Below are positions 1 to 10,489 of a stretch of DNA of 64,000 nucleotides, piece by piece. Below the pieces are notes generated by a model, which did not search any database, was not told the origin of the DNA, and saw only the letters and a program-made list of their open reading frames with translations. The stretch's first letter is position 1. Each line of letters starts with the position of its first letter. Origin of the DNA: Leptura quadrifasciata (Eukaryota; Arthropoda; Insecta; Coleoptera; Cerambycidae); assembly GCA_963675555.1 (NCBI GenBank), contig OY776681.1:76097340-76161339 (forward strand), written 5' to 3'. The translations under genes were made by a program, and so were the position numbers.

Positions 1-654
1 TAATGGTGGGTGATGTAGGTTCTCATTAATAAGCGGAGCAGAGTCTCGATGTACCCCTCGCAACTTAAATCACTAATGACTAGATCTAATAATTTGCCAC
101 TACTGTTACAAACACTATTAAGCTGTTTTAAATTGCTCAAATTAAGAAAATTCTGCAATGTTTGTTTTTTTGAGTCGTTCGCTAGTGGATAATTAAAGTT
201 TGGAACATTGAAATCTCCTAAGATAATAACATTATCCTGAATTAATAAAATATTTTCAAACATCTCCAGGAAGTTTTCTAAATCCGCTGTTGATATGTTA
301 GGTGGTAAGTACAAAGTGTAAATAAAAATTGAATGTGTCAAGATAAAGTCTACATCCAACTAAGTCTATAAATGGAGAATTATTTTCTATGTAAAATAAA
401 TCTAACCTTTCAACATTGAAGTCATTTTTATAGGCTATCAGTACACCCCCTCCGCGTGACAAACCGATGGTCTCAAATTTCCGGTCACATCGTAGCACAT
501 GGTAATTTTCTCCAAAGTATTCTAAACTTAACACGTCATTGGATAGCCACGTTTCAGTCAGGCAAACCAATGAATACTCATTATCACTGATTGCGGCATA
601 AAACTCGTCTACCTTGGTCCTCAATCCTCGAACATTTTGAAAATACAATAACAA
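1..654 (-). pseudogene. EEP endonuclease domain of a CR1/Jockey-like LINE (ORF2 N-terminus, runs off left edge)
   Basis: Read on the minus strand, 654 to 298 gives the start of an apurinic-type endonuclease/exonuclease/phosphatase fold: YFQNVRGLRTK, then CLTETWL (catalytic Glu) and SRGGGVLIAY. A frameshift near 330-345 moves the frame, and 297 to 1 continues with ILGDFNVPNF (GDFN catalytic motif) and LLDLVISDL. These blocks, in this order, are typical of the nicking endonuclease of APE-type non-LTR retrotransposons. The reverse transcriptase would lie beyond base 1. ORF1 fragments lie just upstream (684-1447), so this is one element on the minus strand. The frameshift makes it non-functional. 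The clade (CR1 or a Jockey relative) is inferred from the PHD-type ORF1. Confidence 0.85.
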
Positions 655-683
655 ATCGGAGAACTTTGTTCCATTGGGCTTAT

Positions 684-1161
684 TTAGTTTAAAGATGTTA
701 TTTTAGGTATCCCATTAACGTTTCTTATTTTAAGGTTGGCTTCTCCATTCGATATGCGCTCGTCCAGTTGTTTCTTTAAGGCCTTGTAGTATTCTACTTG
801 CTTCGGAGTATAATGAAGTGAAATTGAGATATTTCTGAATTCGGAGCCTTTCAGTTGCCTGGCACTACGAATAATTGTATTAACTGACTGCTCATTATCA
901 AATGTAATCCGAATTGGTCTGGGATTATGGCTGTCAGGTAAATTTCCCGAGACGTACAGGGTCAACACCATTGGATACAAAATTCACCACGTTTTTTACC
1001 CAATCTGAATCATGTTTTCTATGAGTTGCCATGTCGGCATTTGAATTCTCCTTGATGCCATAAATAATAATATTTTTGAGTTCTTTTTTGCCGTTCGGTG
1101 ACCTCTTGGACAATATCGTTGAACACTTCCCCACTGATGGCCCTATTATTAATGACTTCAT
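684..1161 (-). pseudogene. LINE ORF1, middle and C-terminal part (frameshifted)
   Basis: Two overlapping minus-strand frames (1161-934 and 980-684) look like one original ORF1 with a frameshift around 960. The C-terminal piece contains PRPIRITFDNEQSVNTIIR and HYTPKQVEYYKALKKQLDERI and ends in GIPKITSLN. This is a conserved RNA-binding-like tail I associate with ORF1 of CR1-like LINEs in insects, but that is recognition from memory of the family and not a search. It lies between the PHD-finger part (1187-1447) and the endonuclease (1-654), which is the expected order ORF1 then ORF2. No function is expected in its present broken state. Confidence 0.6.
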
Positions 1162-1186
1162 TATTCTGAGCTTTTAGGGCCGCAAC

Positions 1187-1447
1187 TTAATTTTGTAATT
1201 CAACTATGGCACTTTTAAGTTCATTCATGTCCTTGCCGACGCTGGTACAGCTCGAACATGTGAAAGAAAGTCCAGGCTTAGAGTGTATTGCCTTAGTGTC
1301 GGCCAGAGTAAGTCCAACACAGGAGTGTTTGAAACAATTGCTACAAATACAACATTTGACCAGTTTGGAAGGCTCAGTTTCAGCTTTACGGCAGAAGCAT
1401 ACGTTAGCCATGGTAGATGTTCTCGGAAAAGCAAATCTGTTTGGCAA
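1187..1447 (-). pseudogene. LINE ORF1 N-terminus with PHD-like zinc finger
   Basis: Minus-strand frame. The likely true start is the internal Met at about 1411 (MANVCFCRKAE), because the 12 residues before it are unlike the rest. Cys/His residues are spaced as in a PHD or RING-type finger: CFC, then CCICSNCFKHSC, then CSSC, with an aliphatic stretch between. PHD-like fingers at the N-terminus of ORF1 are known from CR1-clade LINEs. The frame stops at about 1187 and ORF1 continues out of frame at 1161. It is part of the same minus-strand LINE as the endonuclease at the left window edge. Confidence 0.65.
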
Positions 1448-1780
1448 CGACTCAGAAATGTGTTGATGGCGTGGGTTGGGAGTTTTATTACTGATATTAT
1501 GATCTATTTGCTCACAGGTCTATTGGTATCCGGACACTTGACACTTAATAGTAAACAGATGTTTTTACCTCTCAGATCCTTAATATTGACCCAGATGCGC
1601 TGGCCACTTGTATTCCGGTTGAATTTTCTTCACACTGTTATACACAGCACTATAATAAATTTAATTAACAGTTCTATTACATAATTAGTCTTATATTGAG
1701 CAACATCAATTTACGCGGAATTTACGAAGTCACAATCCTATTAATTTAAGTCCCGGTCACTCACGTTTCACCCGGTATTT

Positions 1781-1782
<2 letters not shown>
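1448..1782. other. Probable LINE 5' untranslated stretch, no gene
   Basis: Upstream of LINE ORF1 in its own orientation. No convincing reading frame: the plus-strand frame through 1283-1684 overlaps the ORF1 finger region antisense and has no recognisable motif. The boundary between LINE 5' UTR and older DNA cannot be placed. Confidence 0.35.

Positions 1783-1821
<39 letters not shown>
1783..1821. repeat. (TA)n microsatellite
   Basis: An uninterrupted run of alternating T and A, about 38 bases, directly abutting the foldback-family repeat that begins at about 1822. Confidence 0.95.
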
Positions 1822-1826
<5 letters not shown>

Positions 1827-2625
1827 TTTAGTCGCAAACTCCTCTATAAAATCCTTATTTTACTATTAGGAACGTAACCAGACTGAAACCAACAGCTACT
1901 CTCCGGGCTATGTGCCCCACCGAGCGCTGAATTACAAGTTGCCAGTCGTCACACACACCACTTGCAGACTGCAGTTTCGAGCTGTTGGCTCTCGTCAGTG
2001 CAAGGTAGGCATGTGACGACCAGCACGAGGATCCTTGGACTACTTGGTACATCCCGGTATTTTTACAATAGCGACATGTAAAATAGTCAGCAGGCGCCAT
2101 CTAGCGGTCCAGTGTCTGTTGCAATCGAAAAATAAATAACCTGACTCGGCTTAGCATAGTTCAAATGTGCTTTTAGAGGGCGGAATATTAAACATAATAT
2201 TTTTAGTCGCAAACTCCTCTATAAAATCCTTATTTTACTACAAGGAACGTAACCAGACTGCAACCAACAGCTACTCTCCGGGCTATGTGCCCCGCCGAGC
2301 GCTGAATTACAAGTCTGGCGCGTTAAGTGTAATAATTGCATATTACAATCAAAACGCTAATGCTTCGATTGCAACAAACACCAGCCGAAAGACTGATCCT
2401 ACTTAAAGGAGCTCTCTTGTCAGTCGTCACACACCAGGATGTACCAAATAGTCAAAGGATCCTCGTGCTGGTCGTCACATGCCTACCTTGCACTGACGAG
2501 AGCCAACAGCTCGAAACTGCAGTCTGCAAGTGGGGTGTGACGACTGGCAAGAGAGCTCCTTTAAGTAGGATCAGTCTTTCGGCTGGTGTTTGTTGCAATC
2601 GAAGCATTAGCGTTTTGATATCTCG
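1822..2625. mobile_element. Foldback element, rearranged copy A
   Basis: Belongs to the same family as 31990-32743 and 39676-40281. It has two copies of the outer arm (about 1822-1942 and 2195-2340), recognisable by CTCCGGGCTATGTGCCCC and GCGCTGAATTACAAGT. Between them, 1943-2190 holds the central segment of the family in inverted orientation, and about 2425-2540 holds part of it again in direct orientation. The right part ends in an inverted arm at about 2619, truncated at GCGTTTTGAT compared with the other copies. No coding capacity is seen; open frames here are chance products of the palindrome. No target duplication could be identified at this copy. Confidence 0.75.
2348..2619. repeat. 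Inverted-repeat arms within foldback copy A
   Basis: Bases 2348-2434 are nearly the exact reverse complement of 2535-2619, with a spacer of about 100 bases. Landmarks are CAACAAACACCAGCCGAAAG on the left and CTTTCGGCTGGTGTTTGTTG on the right. The transcript or single strand would fold into a hairpin with a stem of about 85 bp. Confidence 0.9.
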
Positions 2626-2639
2626 TCAAAGCATTGGAA

Positions 2640-3214
2640 TTCTGAGTGTGCTTACGAGTCCTCCTCAAGTGTCTATTCTGTTGCTCTAGAGCTTCATCTG
2701 TTCCCAACGCATGAATGGAATACTAGATCTATTTACAACCCAATTACCTTTTTTCAAGTATTGCCCTAACAATGCGTTGATGACTTCAGCTCATTCGTTT
2801 GATGTAAATGCAATGCGGGATTTATATTAGAAAAAAACCTGTGGCAAGCCTCAGACTAAAAATTGACAACTCTATCTTTAAGTACATAATCTACTAACCT
2901 TTTTTGGCAGTTTAAGGTATGGCAGATATTTCCTTCACGAAAACCTCCACGGATTCCATTTTTTTAACACAAGCCAGGGCACTAGTACGCGTTGGACTTA
3001 GAGTAAAACCAGGAGAACCCGAGATATTAGAGATAAACTTATTTTCGCGACTTTTGATCTTGAGTAACTTTTTTGTGCACGCAATTTCGCAATGGATTTT
3101 TGACAATATTTATAATACCAAAATAAGAAAGTGTTGGAGGAATCAATTCAGCGGGATTTTATTTGAAGATTTATTAGGGCTACTGGTTTTCTAATAAATG
3201 GCGAATGAGCCGGT
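2640..3214. other. No gene recognised
   Basis: AT-rich sequence after the foldback copy. Short open frames on both strands (around 2912-3194) lack any family motif and overlap antisense to each other. Confidence 0.6.
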
Positions 3215-3425
3215 GATATTGTCTGACCGTTATTTGTGGCATTCTACGAATATTCTTTCCGGTGATGTTATTTTCTTTTAGATAATATTGAGTTTGTTAA
3301 GTTCTTCTTCTAACATAGGTAGCCAGATTGTACAAATATCTACAGAATAATTTGATACGCACTTATCTTCATTTAATAAGATTATTGCTGATTCTTTAAT
3401 TTTTCTTTTTTTGTTATCGCCTCTT
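3215..3425 (-). pseudogene. Penelope-like element endonuclease C-terminal remnant
   Basis: The minus frame from about 3425 to 3278 reads KKRKIKESAIILLNEDKCVS and ends ELNKLNII-stop. This is nearly identical to the tail of the GIY-YIG reading frame at 12850-13241, so it is a fragment of the same Penelope-like family. The flanking bases 3215-3260 (TTGTCTG, CATTCTACGAATATTCTTTCC) also recur next to the large Penelope palindrome at about 13580-13620. Frame upstream of about 3425 is unrelated. Only the last 45 or so residues remain and the catalytic part is absent. Confidence 0.75.
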
Positions 3426-3429
3426 TTGT

Positions 3430-4325
3430 TAAAATTTTTAGGAAACTGGAACACGGCAACTAGTGTGTATTCATTGACGACATTAATTGACTGCCATATG
3501 TATCTGGGTGCAATGTGCATGCATAATTATAACTAGTTTGTATGCGTCTTGTGCACAACGGAGCAAGTGGTACTAACTTCATGTTTTGTTTGTCTATTTG
3601 TTCCTATTATCAAAATTGTTTGTATCTATACACTTTTTACCGTAGTCACTGTAACTCTACTCCTTTTTCTTCTTTTTTTTAATGTAAATATGTCTGACCT
3701 GCCATATGTACAGTTTGTATCAACCTTGGCTAATAAATTGTAATTATTGTTCTTATATATGGGTAAACCGGAAATAGTCTTATACCGTTTTTATGTCCAA
3801 AAATGCATTTTTATAGGTAGTTTATGCTCCCCAAATTTCAAATGGATATGTTAAAAATAAAGAAAATATAGGAGTGAGCCATTAGCCTGTGTCACCCATA
3901 CTACCCTACAAACGCAAATGTAAAAATACTATATTGGATAAGATTATTATATGTGATTCTTAACAGACCTCTAGTTTACTTGCTGGTTATTGCAGGGCCT
4001 TAAGAATTGCCCTATAAACGCCATACTTATGAACACATATCTTTATTATTAGAAAATAAAATATGTCGTAATTCTGGTGTGAAATCAGTGCATTTTTATT
4101 ATACCTTATAACACATAGTCCCGTTTCAGGATCTACTTTCATTAACTCATTAAATTAATTGAGTGATAGGCACTGTATGTTCCAAAATAGATTGATTTGT
4201 TGAATGTTTTAAGAAAACTTCAGCATCATAACTTAATAAAGCCAGAAGTTATAAAATAAAGCTATGCAGAACACTAGAATAATGATTTTAACAAATTTAT
4301 TCCAAAATACACTTATTTATATCAT
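3430..4325. other. No gene recognised
   Basis: AT-rich, with scattered short frames without motifs, including a hydrophobic plus frame around 3549-3743 that looks like pyrimidine-rich composition and not a protein. No repeat partner was seen elsewhere in the window. Confidence 0.55.
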
Positions 4326-4329
4326 TTGC

Positions 4330-4604
4330 CGCAGGTTACATCGTCAAAACACGACCATCAGCCGGAACGGCAGCAGGATGAATGGTTCTGGACGTGAGCA
4401 AAGAAGCAGCCGATGCCGCGCCTCGAGTCCTGGCCCTTGCGTTTATTATCCTGCAAACAGATCCAGCAAGGAGATTAGCGGCACTTATACCACCCAAATA
4501 TCTATTCCATCTGAATGACAACAACAAACAGATGCCGCTTCTGTCTGAAAGAAGGATTAGCTTGCAGACTCTGCAGCCGATATGTGAGCCTGTGAGAAAG
4601 GTAA
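4330..4604. other. GC-richer island with open frames, possible exon or captured fragment
   Basis: This 270-base block is clearly less AT-rich than its surroundings. It begins after TTTGCCGCAG (acceptor-like) and ends near GAGAAAGGTAATCC (donor-like, AAG/GTAA). A plus frame from 4382 to 4612 carries a plausible amphipathic sequence (VLALAFIILQTDPARRLAAL, then IPPKYLFHLNDNN). However, the same frame has a stop at 4379-4381, and the minus strand is also open over 4336-4668. I do not recognise a family. It may be a host exon, part of a captured sequence, or chance. No neighbouring exon was found. Confidence 0.25.
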
Positions 4605-5049
4605 TCCAGTGAAGTTGTTTTAGAATGAACATGGATATATAATAGGGGATATAGTATTGCCATACCACACATTGTTGTGAATGAAATCAGAGAGCATGCG
4701 GATGTATTTGTTAGTAGTCTCCAATGACATCAGCGTGACGGTTTTAATAACGTAATAAATAATATTGATTTAGCCTATAAAATAGATACAATTTTTTTCT
4801 TGTCTAAACTATTAGAAATATAGACCAGACATAAATTATTTGCAGTAACCTGGATAGGTTTTTAATTTCTCCATTTTTATCTTAAAATGAACTCACAAAT
4901 TTGAACCCTCGTACTGTCATGAGCAGAAAAAATAGGACAACTTTTTTTTTCTGATGTAAATCTGTCTCTATTTCAATATGTAATGAGTAGCCGAAATAAA
5001 ACAAATATCACTTTTAATTTACTTTTTATTTTAATGCTGTAGTTATTGC

Positions 5050-5195
5050 TATAGGAAATGATGGATGGTTAATGAGACAAATTGCACTGCGTTATAACAT
5101 TAACAAAAATTTCGTGTTTAACATTTTAAGAAAGTGGAGAATAAACGGTACGATTAGTAGAAGTCCTGGATCAAAGGACAAAGGGTATCTTACTT
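5050..5195 (+). pseudogene. Inverted duplicate of the Tc1 transposase N-terminal helix-turn-helix
   Basis: The plus-strand reading contains MRQIALRYNINKN and ILRKWRINGTISR, the same residues as the minus-strand transposase at about 6165-6070 (MRQIALRYNIDKN, ILRKWRINGTISR). It is followed by unrelated residues and the junction to the main copy at about 5200. So two N-terminal ends face each other inside one pair of TIRs. Confidence 0.8.
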
Positions 5196-5210
5196 AACAT
5201 ATACTAACTA

Positions 5211-6234
5211 TTAATATTTCGTTATTGTACCATTTCTATTTATAACTTCTATAAGTCTGTTTGGCATAGAATTAAATAACCTTATACAATAATCATTAGT
5301 AATAATATTTTCCCATGCATTATTTACCATTTCCAGTAATTCTTCGGCATTCCGTGGTCTCACATTTCGTTTTTGGATACTTCTTACGAGTAGTCCCCAT
5401 ACTTCTTCCATAGGGTTAAGATCTGGACTATGACTGGGCCAGTTAAGAACATTGATGTTGTTATCTTGAAACCAGTTAGTTACGGTATGAGCAATATGAA
5501 CGGATCAATGGTTTTGTTGAAATATGAACTCATTACTAGGACATAATTGTGACACAGAGGGGAGCATAATATTGTCTAGAATCCTAATAGACGTTTCACT
5601 ATTAAATCGTTCCTCAATATGCCACAAAACACAAGGACCACGTGCCGATATCCAAGCCCACATATTGACGGAAAATCTACCACTTTTATCATTGTTAGAT
5701 ATATATTTCTCATCGAATTCAGAGGGCGGTAAACACGAATACGACCGACCGCTGTGTGTTGACTGGAAAGTTTTTTTCGTCTGTAAAGATTACATTGTTC
5801 CAAAAATTTACATCATGCGCTAAAGACTCAAGCGCAAATAATACTCGAGCTTCTTTGTGCTCAGCTTTGAGTAAGTATTTCTGTGCTGCTGCACAACAGC
5901 GTAGTTCCGATTCTCTTACTCGCCGGCGACGAGTACTACTCGATCTAGGAAAATTCGTTTCTTCAGCAGCCTGAATAACTGGGTAAAATAGATTTTCTAC
6001 TAAAGCATTTACCAATTGCAAATCTTGTTGTTGAGTTGATATCCTTCGCCGCCCTAATCCAGAATTTCTACTAATCGTACCGTTTATTCTCCACTTTCTT
6101 AAAATGTTACATACCGAATTTTTGTCAATATTATAACGCAGTGCAATTTGTCTCATTGACCATCCATCTTCTGCTTTAGCAATAACTCCAGATTTAACTA
6201 AATCGTTTATATGAGGCATATTAGTTTTTTGCAC
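5211..6234 (-). pseudogene. Tc1/mariner-type transposase, frameshifted
   Basis: Starts at 6234 (MQKTNMPHINDLVKSG). The N-terminal paired-like DNA-binding part contains GWSMRQIALRYNIDKNSV and GLGRRRIS (GRPR-like hook). The first catalytic aspartate is in NNVIFTDEKNF (about 5790). The frame then breaks around 5720. The C-terminal part, 5411-5211, contains the NPMEEVWGLL block that follows SPDL and holds the final acidic residue of a DD34E triad. The second aspartate region (about 5490-5530) reads FQQNH with an in-frame stop where QQDNxPxH is expected, so the catalytic site is destroyed. Family recognition is strong; function is lost. Confidence 0.9.
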
Positions 6235-6354
6235 ACTTGCAATAAATTATGACAACTAACTGACAATGTTACAAAAATTAAAGTTAGATGTACACAACTA
6301 GATTTTAGCAAAATACCGTTATAAGACTTGTCCTATTTTTTTTATTCACGACCG

Positions 6355-6498
6355 TACTACACTCTAACAAATTTTTGGAGAATATTTTGCTTGCTACTAA
6401 TTTTACTCCAAAAAGAGCTATTTACCTATATTATTCAAAATTAAATTATTTACAGAAGTATATCGCATATTAGTAGTTATAGTAGTATAGCATATTAA
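6355..6498. other. Spacer between the Tc1 element and the next long-TIR element
   Basis: Short AT-rich stretch, no feature. Confidence 0.5.
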
Positions 6499-7407
6499 TT
6501 AGTGGAGTAAAACCGGCTCATGATTATGCCGTTTTTTTATATTGAGGTAAAACTAAATAGGACCTTCACCATCTTGTAGAATATAATTTTGGCCATCCGA
6601 AATGGAATATTACAAATTTTTTAGTATGGCCAAATTTTGTAAAATCGAATTTTTTATGCCTGAGAAGTAATTCGAAAAATGTGTTTTTTAAAACATACAG
6701 CTACATTTGAGCTATGAACATAAAATTTTTGTGAACTTACTCAAAAAATTATAGCGACTCTAACGCTACCCTCCAAATTTTCAATATGTTCAAGTATGTT
6801 AATTATTCAAAATTTATGTATGTACATATAAAATCAAATGTAGAAAAACTATAGAAAAGCTTTTAAAAAAAATTTCGGCTCGCTACATAGTTTTCGAGCA
6901 ATCGAATTTTTAATACGCCTCATTTTCGTAGCGTCATTTGCGCTCAGATTCTCGGACTCGGAGTCGCACTTTACAAACAACCCACCTGTGGTGCGTGGGT
7001 GAATGCAACAGTAATTTTGCAAGATTGCATGTATTTCATTATTATTACTTACCGCTACACTGTTGATAGGCCTTGTAAATTGAATTTTCCGCATTGGTTA
7101 TTCGTTTCCATAGAGAACAAAATTCGTAGTGCTGAGTTCTAACTATTATTCCTTTCGAATGAAAATTACATATGATTTCTAATACTGACATGTATATAAT
7201 TTGCTTCATTTTCGTTAATTCGTTCGTTAATCGAATTCTTCTTTTGTCATTTCGTTAAGAGCGGGAAAGATTTTTCCTATTGTCTTATGGTTTGTTGACG
7301 ATAATGTCCTTAGAAGAAAATATACATATGACAAATTTTGCTCCAGTTTGAATAGAAACTGCAATTATCTTTAATTAAAATTATTCGTCCTCGCCTAGTT
7401 TTCATAT

Positions 7408-7690
7408 AAGAACTTACTAACGAAACTGTATTTGCCAAATTTCAAAAGATTAATAATAAACACGAAAGGACTACTCTACAAGATCCTATATACTTGCTCA
7501 ATACAATAAATTGTTAATACGACTGGTCATCAAACGTTATTACAAAATGTAGGTGCGACTCCGCGGGTCCGGTGCATTACATTAACTGTGAAAATGAAAC
7601 ATATTCGATTTCTCGAAAACCATGAGACCTGTTGAGCTGATTCTTTTTTAAAAACTTTTCTATAGTTTTGTCTACATTTGACTTCATATA
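7408..7690. repeat. Left copy of a 283-bp direct repeat flanking the 7691-10472 transposon
   Basis: From TATAAGAACTTACTAACGAA to GACTTCATATA. It matches 10490-10772 in the same orientation with roughly one difference in every 12-15 bases. Part of it also matches the left arm of the older long-TIR element in inverted orientation. Confidence 0.85.
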
Positions 7691-8236
7691 CCGGGTGTTA
7701 GAAAAGTATGAAAACGGTGGAAAATTTCGAACAGTTTGCATCAAATCGAAAAATAAAAAAATACGTGTCAAAAATGTTTCAAAAAACTATCTACTGATAC
7801 CAAAATGATCCACGCTGTGGGTGGGGCAACTTTAAAATTTTAAATGGAAACCCCTATTTTTTATTGCGGAATCGGATTCTACGGCAAAAAATACGTAAAT
7901 TTTATTCCGGACATTTTTTTCGATTCTTGCATGGTGTCTCTGTAATCGCAAAAAATGAAAAGAAAACATTACTGTTTCAAGAGTAACGTCTTGTGCCCAT
8001 AAAAAACGTTCAATTCAAAAACTGAAAAACACGTATTTGTTATTTTTACGAAATCTATCCAATGACATTGTATTCGACTCTCCCACCCCTACCCAGTGGG
8101 CGAGGCGGGGCAACTTTGAAATTTATAATGAAAATCCCTATTTTTATTGCGGATTCGGATTCTACGGTCAAAAATACGTGAATTTTATATCGGGCATTTT
8201 TTTCGCTAGGTGTCGCTGCAATCGCAAAAAATTGAG
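7691..8236. repeat. Left long TIR with two tandem subunits
   Basis: Inverted partner of 9897-10472. Inside this arm a unit of about 130 bp occurs twice, 284 bp apart: GGGCAACTTTAAAATTTTAA at about 7824 and GGGGCAACTTTGAAATTTAT at about 8108. Each is followed by CCCTATTTTTTATTGCGG-like and TTTCG...TGTCGCTGCAATCGC-like blocks. The same two units are present in the right arm. Confidence 0.85.
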
Positions 8237-8594
8237 TGGAAACATGAAAGTTTTGAACGCATCTTTAAAAAATACGAAAAGTAAAACTTCTGATCTCAGA
8301 GTAAATGATTTCCCGCGCTGTTTTGAGAACAGTGATTTTACACGGTCGTGCGGAAATTACAACTATTAACATTCTGTAATTTATTAACAGCTAGTAATTT
8401 TCAATTTACATTTTTTACAGGGCAATAAAAAACTCGATTTAAAAAAAAACTAACATTGGTTTTTCCTCTTTATTCAGCCACTTTAGACAAGTTCTTGATC
8501 CCAGCCAGTGAAGGCAAGGAGGTAACTCTGCCATTTAAGGCAAGGTGAGGATTTCGGCCAGTTGAGGCAATTAGTTTACAGCTTAACTGCTACA

Positions 8595-9639
8595 CTAGCA
8601 GGTTTTAATTTCAAGATTCAAGAAATTTTCAATAGCACTTCTTATCATTTGAGGTGGTATTTCTGAAAAAAAAAAAAGGTTTATTAGGCGTTGCCTCAGC
8701 TCTTCCAAATCACGGGGTTTAGTGAAATAAACCTTACCCTTCACGTAGCCCCAAATAAAATAATCAAGTGGCGCGAGGTTAGGAGATCTTGCTGGCCATT
8801 CAATAGTTACTCTTCGACCTATCCATCGATTTTCGAAAGTACCATTCAAATAGTCCCTAACAATATCCCGATAGTGTGGAGGAGCCCCATCTTGCTGGAA
8901 CCAAACATTATCGAACTCATCACCAGCAATCTCTTGTATTGCGGGAACTATTTGATTTGTCAACATTTTCAGGTAGTTTTTTCCATTCAAATTTCCATCT
9001 ATGAAAAACAGTCCTATGATTCGATCTCTGAAAACTCCTGCCCAAACATTTAATTTTTGTGGATACTGCGTGTGTTTCAAGCATCCAGTGACAGTTTTCG
9101 TCACTCCAATATCTGAAATTATGGCGATTAACTTTTCCACTGAGTTCGAAATTTGCTTCGTCTGAGAAGACAAGTAGAGATGACAAAAAATTTGGGTTTT
9201 GGTTACTCCTTTCCATAATTAATTCACTAAATTCAAGTCGCCGATCAAAATCATCTTCATTTAACTCTTGGTGAAGGTGAATTTGGTAAGGATTCAAAAG
9301 TTTCAAATTCGTATGAACTGAAAATGCACTCATATCAAGCTGTTGACTGGCTTTTCTGATTGATAACCTTCGATTTTCAACAAATGCCTGGGCTACTTCC
9401 ATTTGTCGTGCTTCCGATGTTTCAGATTTTGGTCTTCCAGATTTTGGGCGATTTTTATTTGTCTTTGTGTCTAGGAATCGTTTGATGGTACGGGACACAG
9501 TAGATTTAGAAATTCCCACTTGATCTACACGGAAAGTTTCGTTGAATAAAATCACAACTTCATCATAGGACCTTTCTTTATCGCCCCACTCTCGCATCAT
9601 TAAAAGAGAAACTCTCTCTTCCTCTGTTGAAGTAGCCAT
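8595..9639 (-). pseudogene. DD41D transposase with one frameshift
   Basis: The likely start is at 9639 (MATSTEEERVSLLMMREWG), since the 36 residues before it read into subterminal sequence. The N-terminus has helix-turn-helix-like segments (SYDEVVILFNETF, GISKSTVSRTIKRF) followed by KSGRPKSET, a GRPR-like hook. The first catalytic aspartate is in LLVFSDEANFELSG. A frameshift near 9065 separates the frames. The second aspartate is in FQQDGAPPHY and the third in LAPLDYFIWG, with 41 residues between them. The C-terminus ends NFLNLEIKTC. About 347 residues in all, normal for the superfamily. Except for the frameshift the catalytic residues are all present, so this copy is fairly young. Confidence 0.88.
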
Positions 9640-9896
9640 TGTGCAGAAGAAAAGGCGAGAACTAATGAAATAACTTTTTCCGTACAAAAGTGCGCTCCTG
9701 CTTCTACAAAAGTTGGAAGGAACTAAACGTTCTCGTAGAAATTTCACAAAACAGATACTGTTATTAAGAACACTTAAAAAGAATTCATGAAAACCAAGAT
9801 ATCGCAGATGTTGTTTTTTAAACTGAATGTCTTTTTGTCAACACGAGTAGCTAGAGTTTGTAAATATTTACAAACTTATGGACGCTTAAGGTTTAT

Positions 9897-10472
9897 CTCA
9901 ATTTTGTGCGATTGCAGCGACACCTTGCGAGAATCGAAAAAAATACCCGATATAAAATTCACGTATTTTTGGTCGTATAATCTGAATCCGCTATAAAAAA
10001 TAGGGATTTTCGTTACAAATTTCAAAGTTGCCCCCCGCCCTACCCACTTGGTTAGGAGTGGAAGAGTCGAATCCAATGTCATTGGATAGATTTCGTAAAA
10101 ATAACAAATACGTGTTTTTCAGTTTTTGAATTGGACGTTTTTTTATGGGCACAAGACGCTACTCTTGAAACAGTAATGTTTTCTTATCATTTTTTGCAAT
10201 TACAGCGACACTATGCAAGAATCGAAAAAAATGTCCGGAATAAAATTTACGTATTATTTGCTGTAGAATCCGATTCCATAATAAACAATAGGGGTTTCTA
10301 TTTGAAATTTTAAAGTTACCCCTCGCCCCACCCACAAGGTGGTGGATGGGGAGGTCATTTTGGTATCAGTAGATAGTTTTTTGAAAAATTTTTGACATGT
10401 ATTTTTTAATTTTTCGTTTTGATGCAAACTTTTCGAGATTTTCCACCGTTCCCATACTTTTCTAACAACCGG
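9897..10472. repeat. Right long TIR of the DD41D-type element
   Basis: Reverse complement of 7691-8236 with scattered differences. It also contains the two internal subunits and the sequence TCTATCCAATGACATTG in inverted form (CAATGTCATTGGATAGA at about 10073). Confidence 0.85.
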
Positions 10473-10489
10473 TATAAGAACTGGTATAA

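Larger units (their letters stand above)
4914..6354 (-). mobile_element. Tc1-like DNA transposon, internally rearranged
   Basis: Both ends are bordered by TA (4912-4913 and 6355-6356), the Tc1/mariner target. The left end starts CTGTCATGAGCAG and the right end, read inward, starts CGGTCGTGAATAA; both continue to AAAAATAGGACAA, giving TIRs of about 27 bp. The minus strand carries a broken transposase (5211-6234). The left end is not a normal 3' end: 5050-5195 repeats the helix-turn-helix part of the transposase on the plus strand, so the left side looks like an inverted copy of the right end. The element is about 1.44 kb. Confidence 0.85.
7691..10472 (-). mobile_element. DD41D-type (rosa/Visitor-like) transposon with long TIRs
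   Basis: Flanked by TA at 7689-7690 and 10473-10474. The left end starts CCGGGTGTTAGAAAAGTATG; the right end read inward starts CCGGTTGTTAGAAAAGTATG. Inverted homology extends about 546 bp on the left (to about 8236) and 576 bp on the right (from about 9897). The minus strand encodes a single transposase (8595-9639) with one frameshift. The size of 2.78 kb and the TA target fit the IS630-Tc1-mariner superfamily. The spacing between the second and third catalytic aspartates is 41, which I associate with the rosa/Visitor group. Confidence 0.85.

Noticed and set aside
2336..2689. Plus-strand open frame of 117 codons within the foldback copy
   Set aside because: It runs through both inverted arms and the spacer; no motif, and the sequence is explained by the palindrome. 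Same for the frames at 1855-2100, 2167-2406 and 31981-32199.
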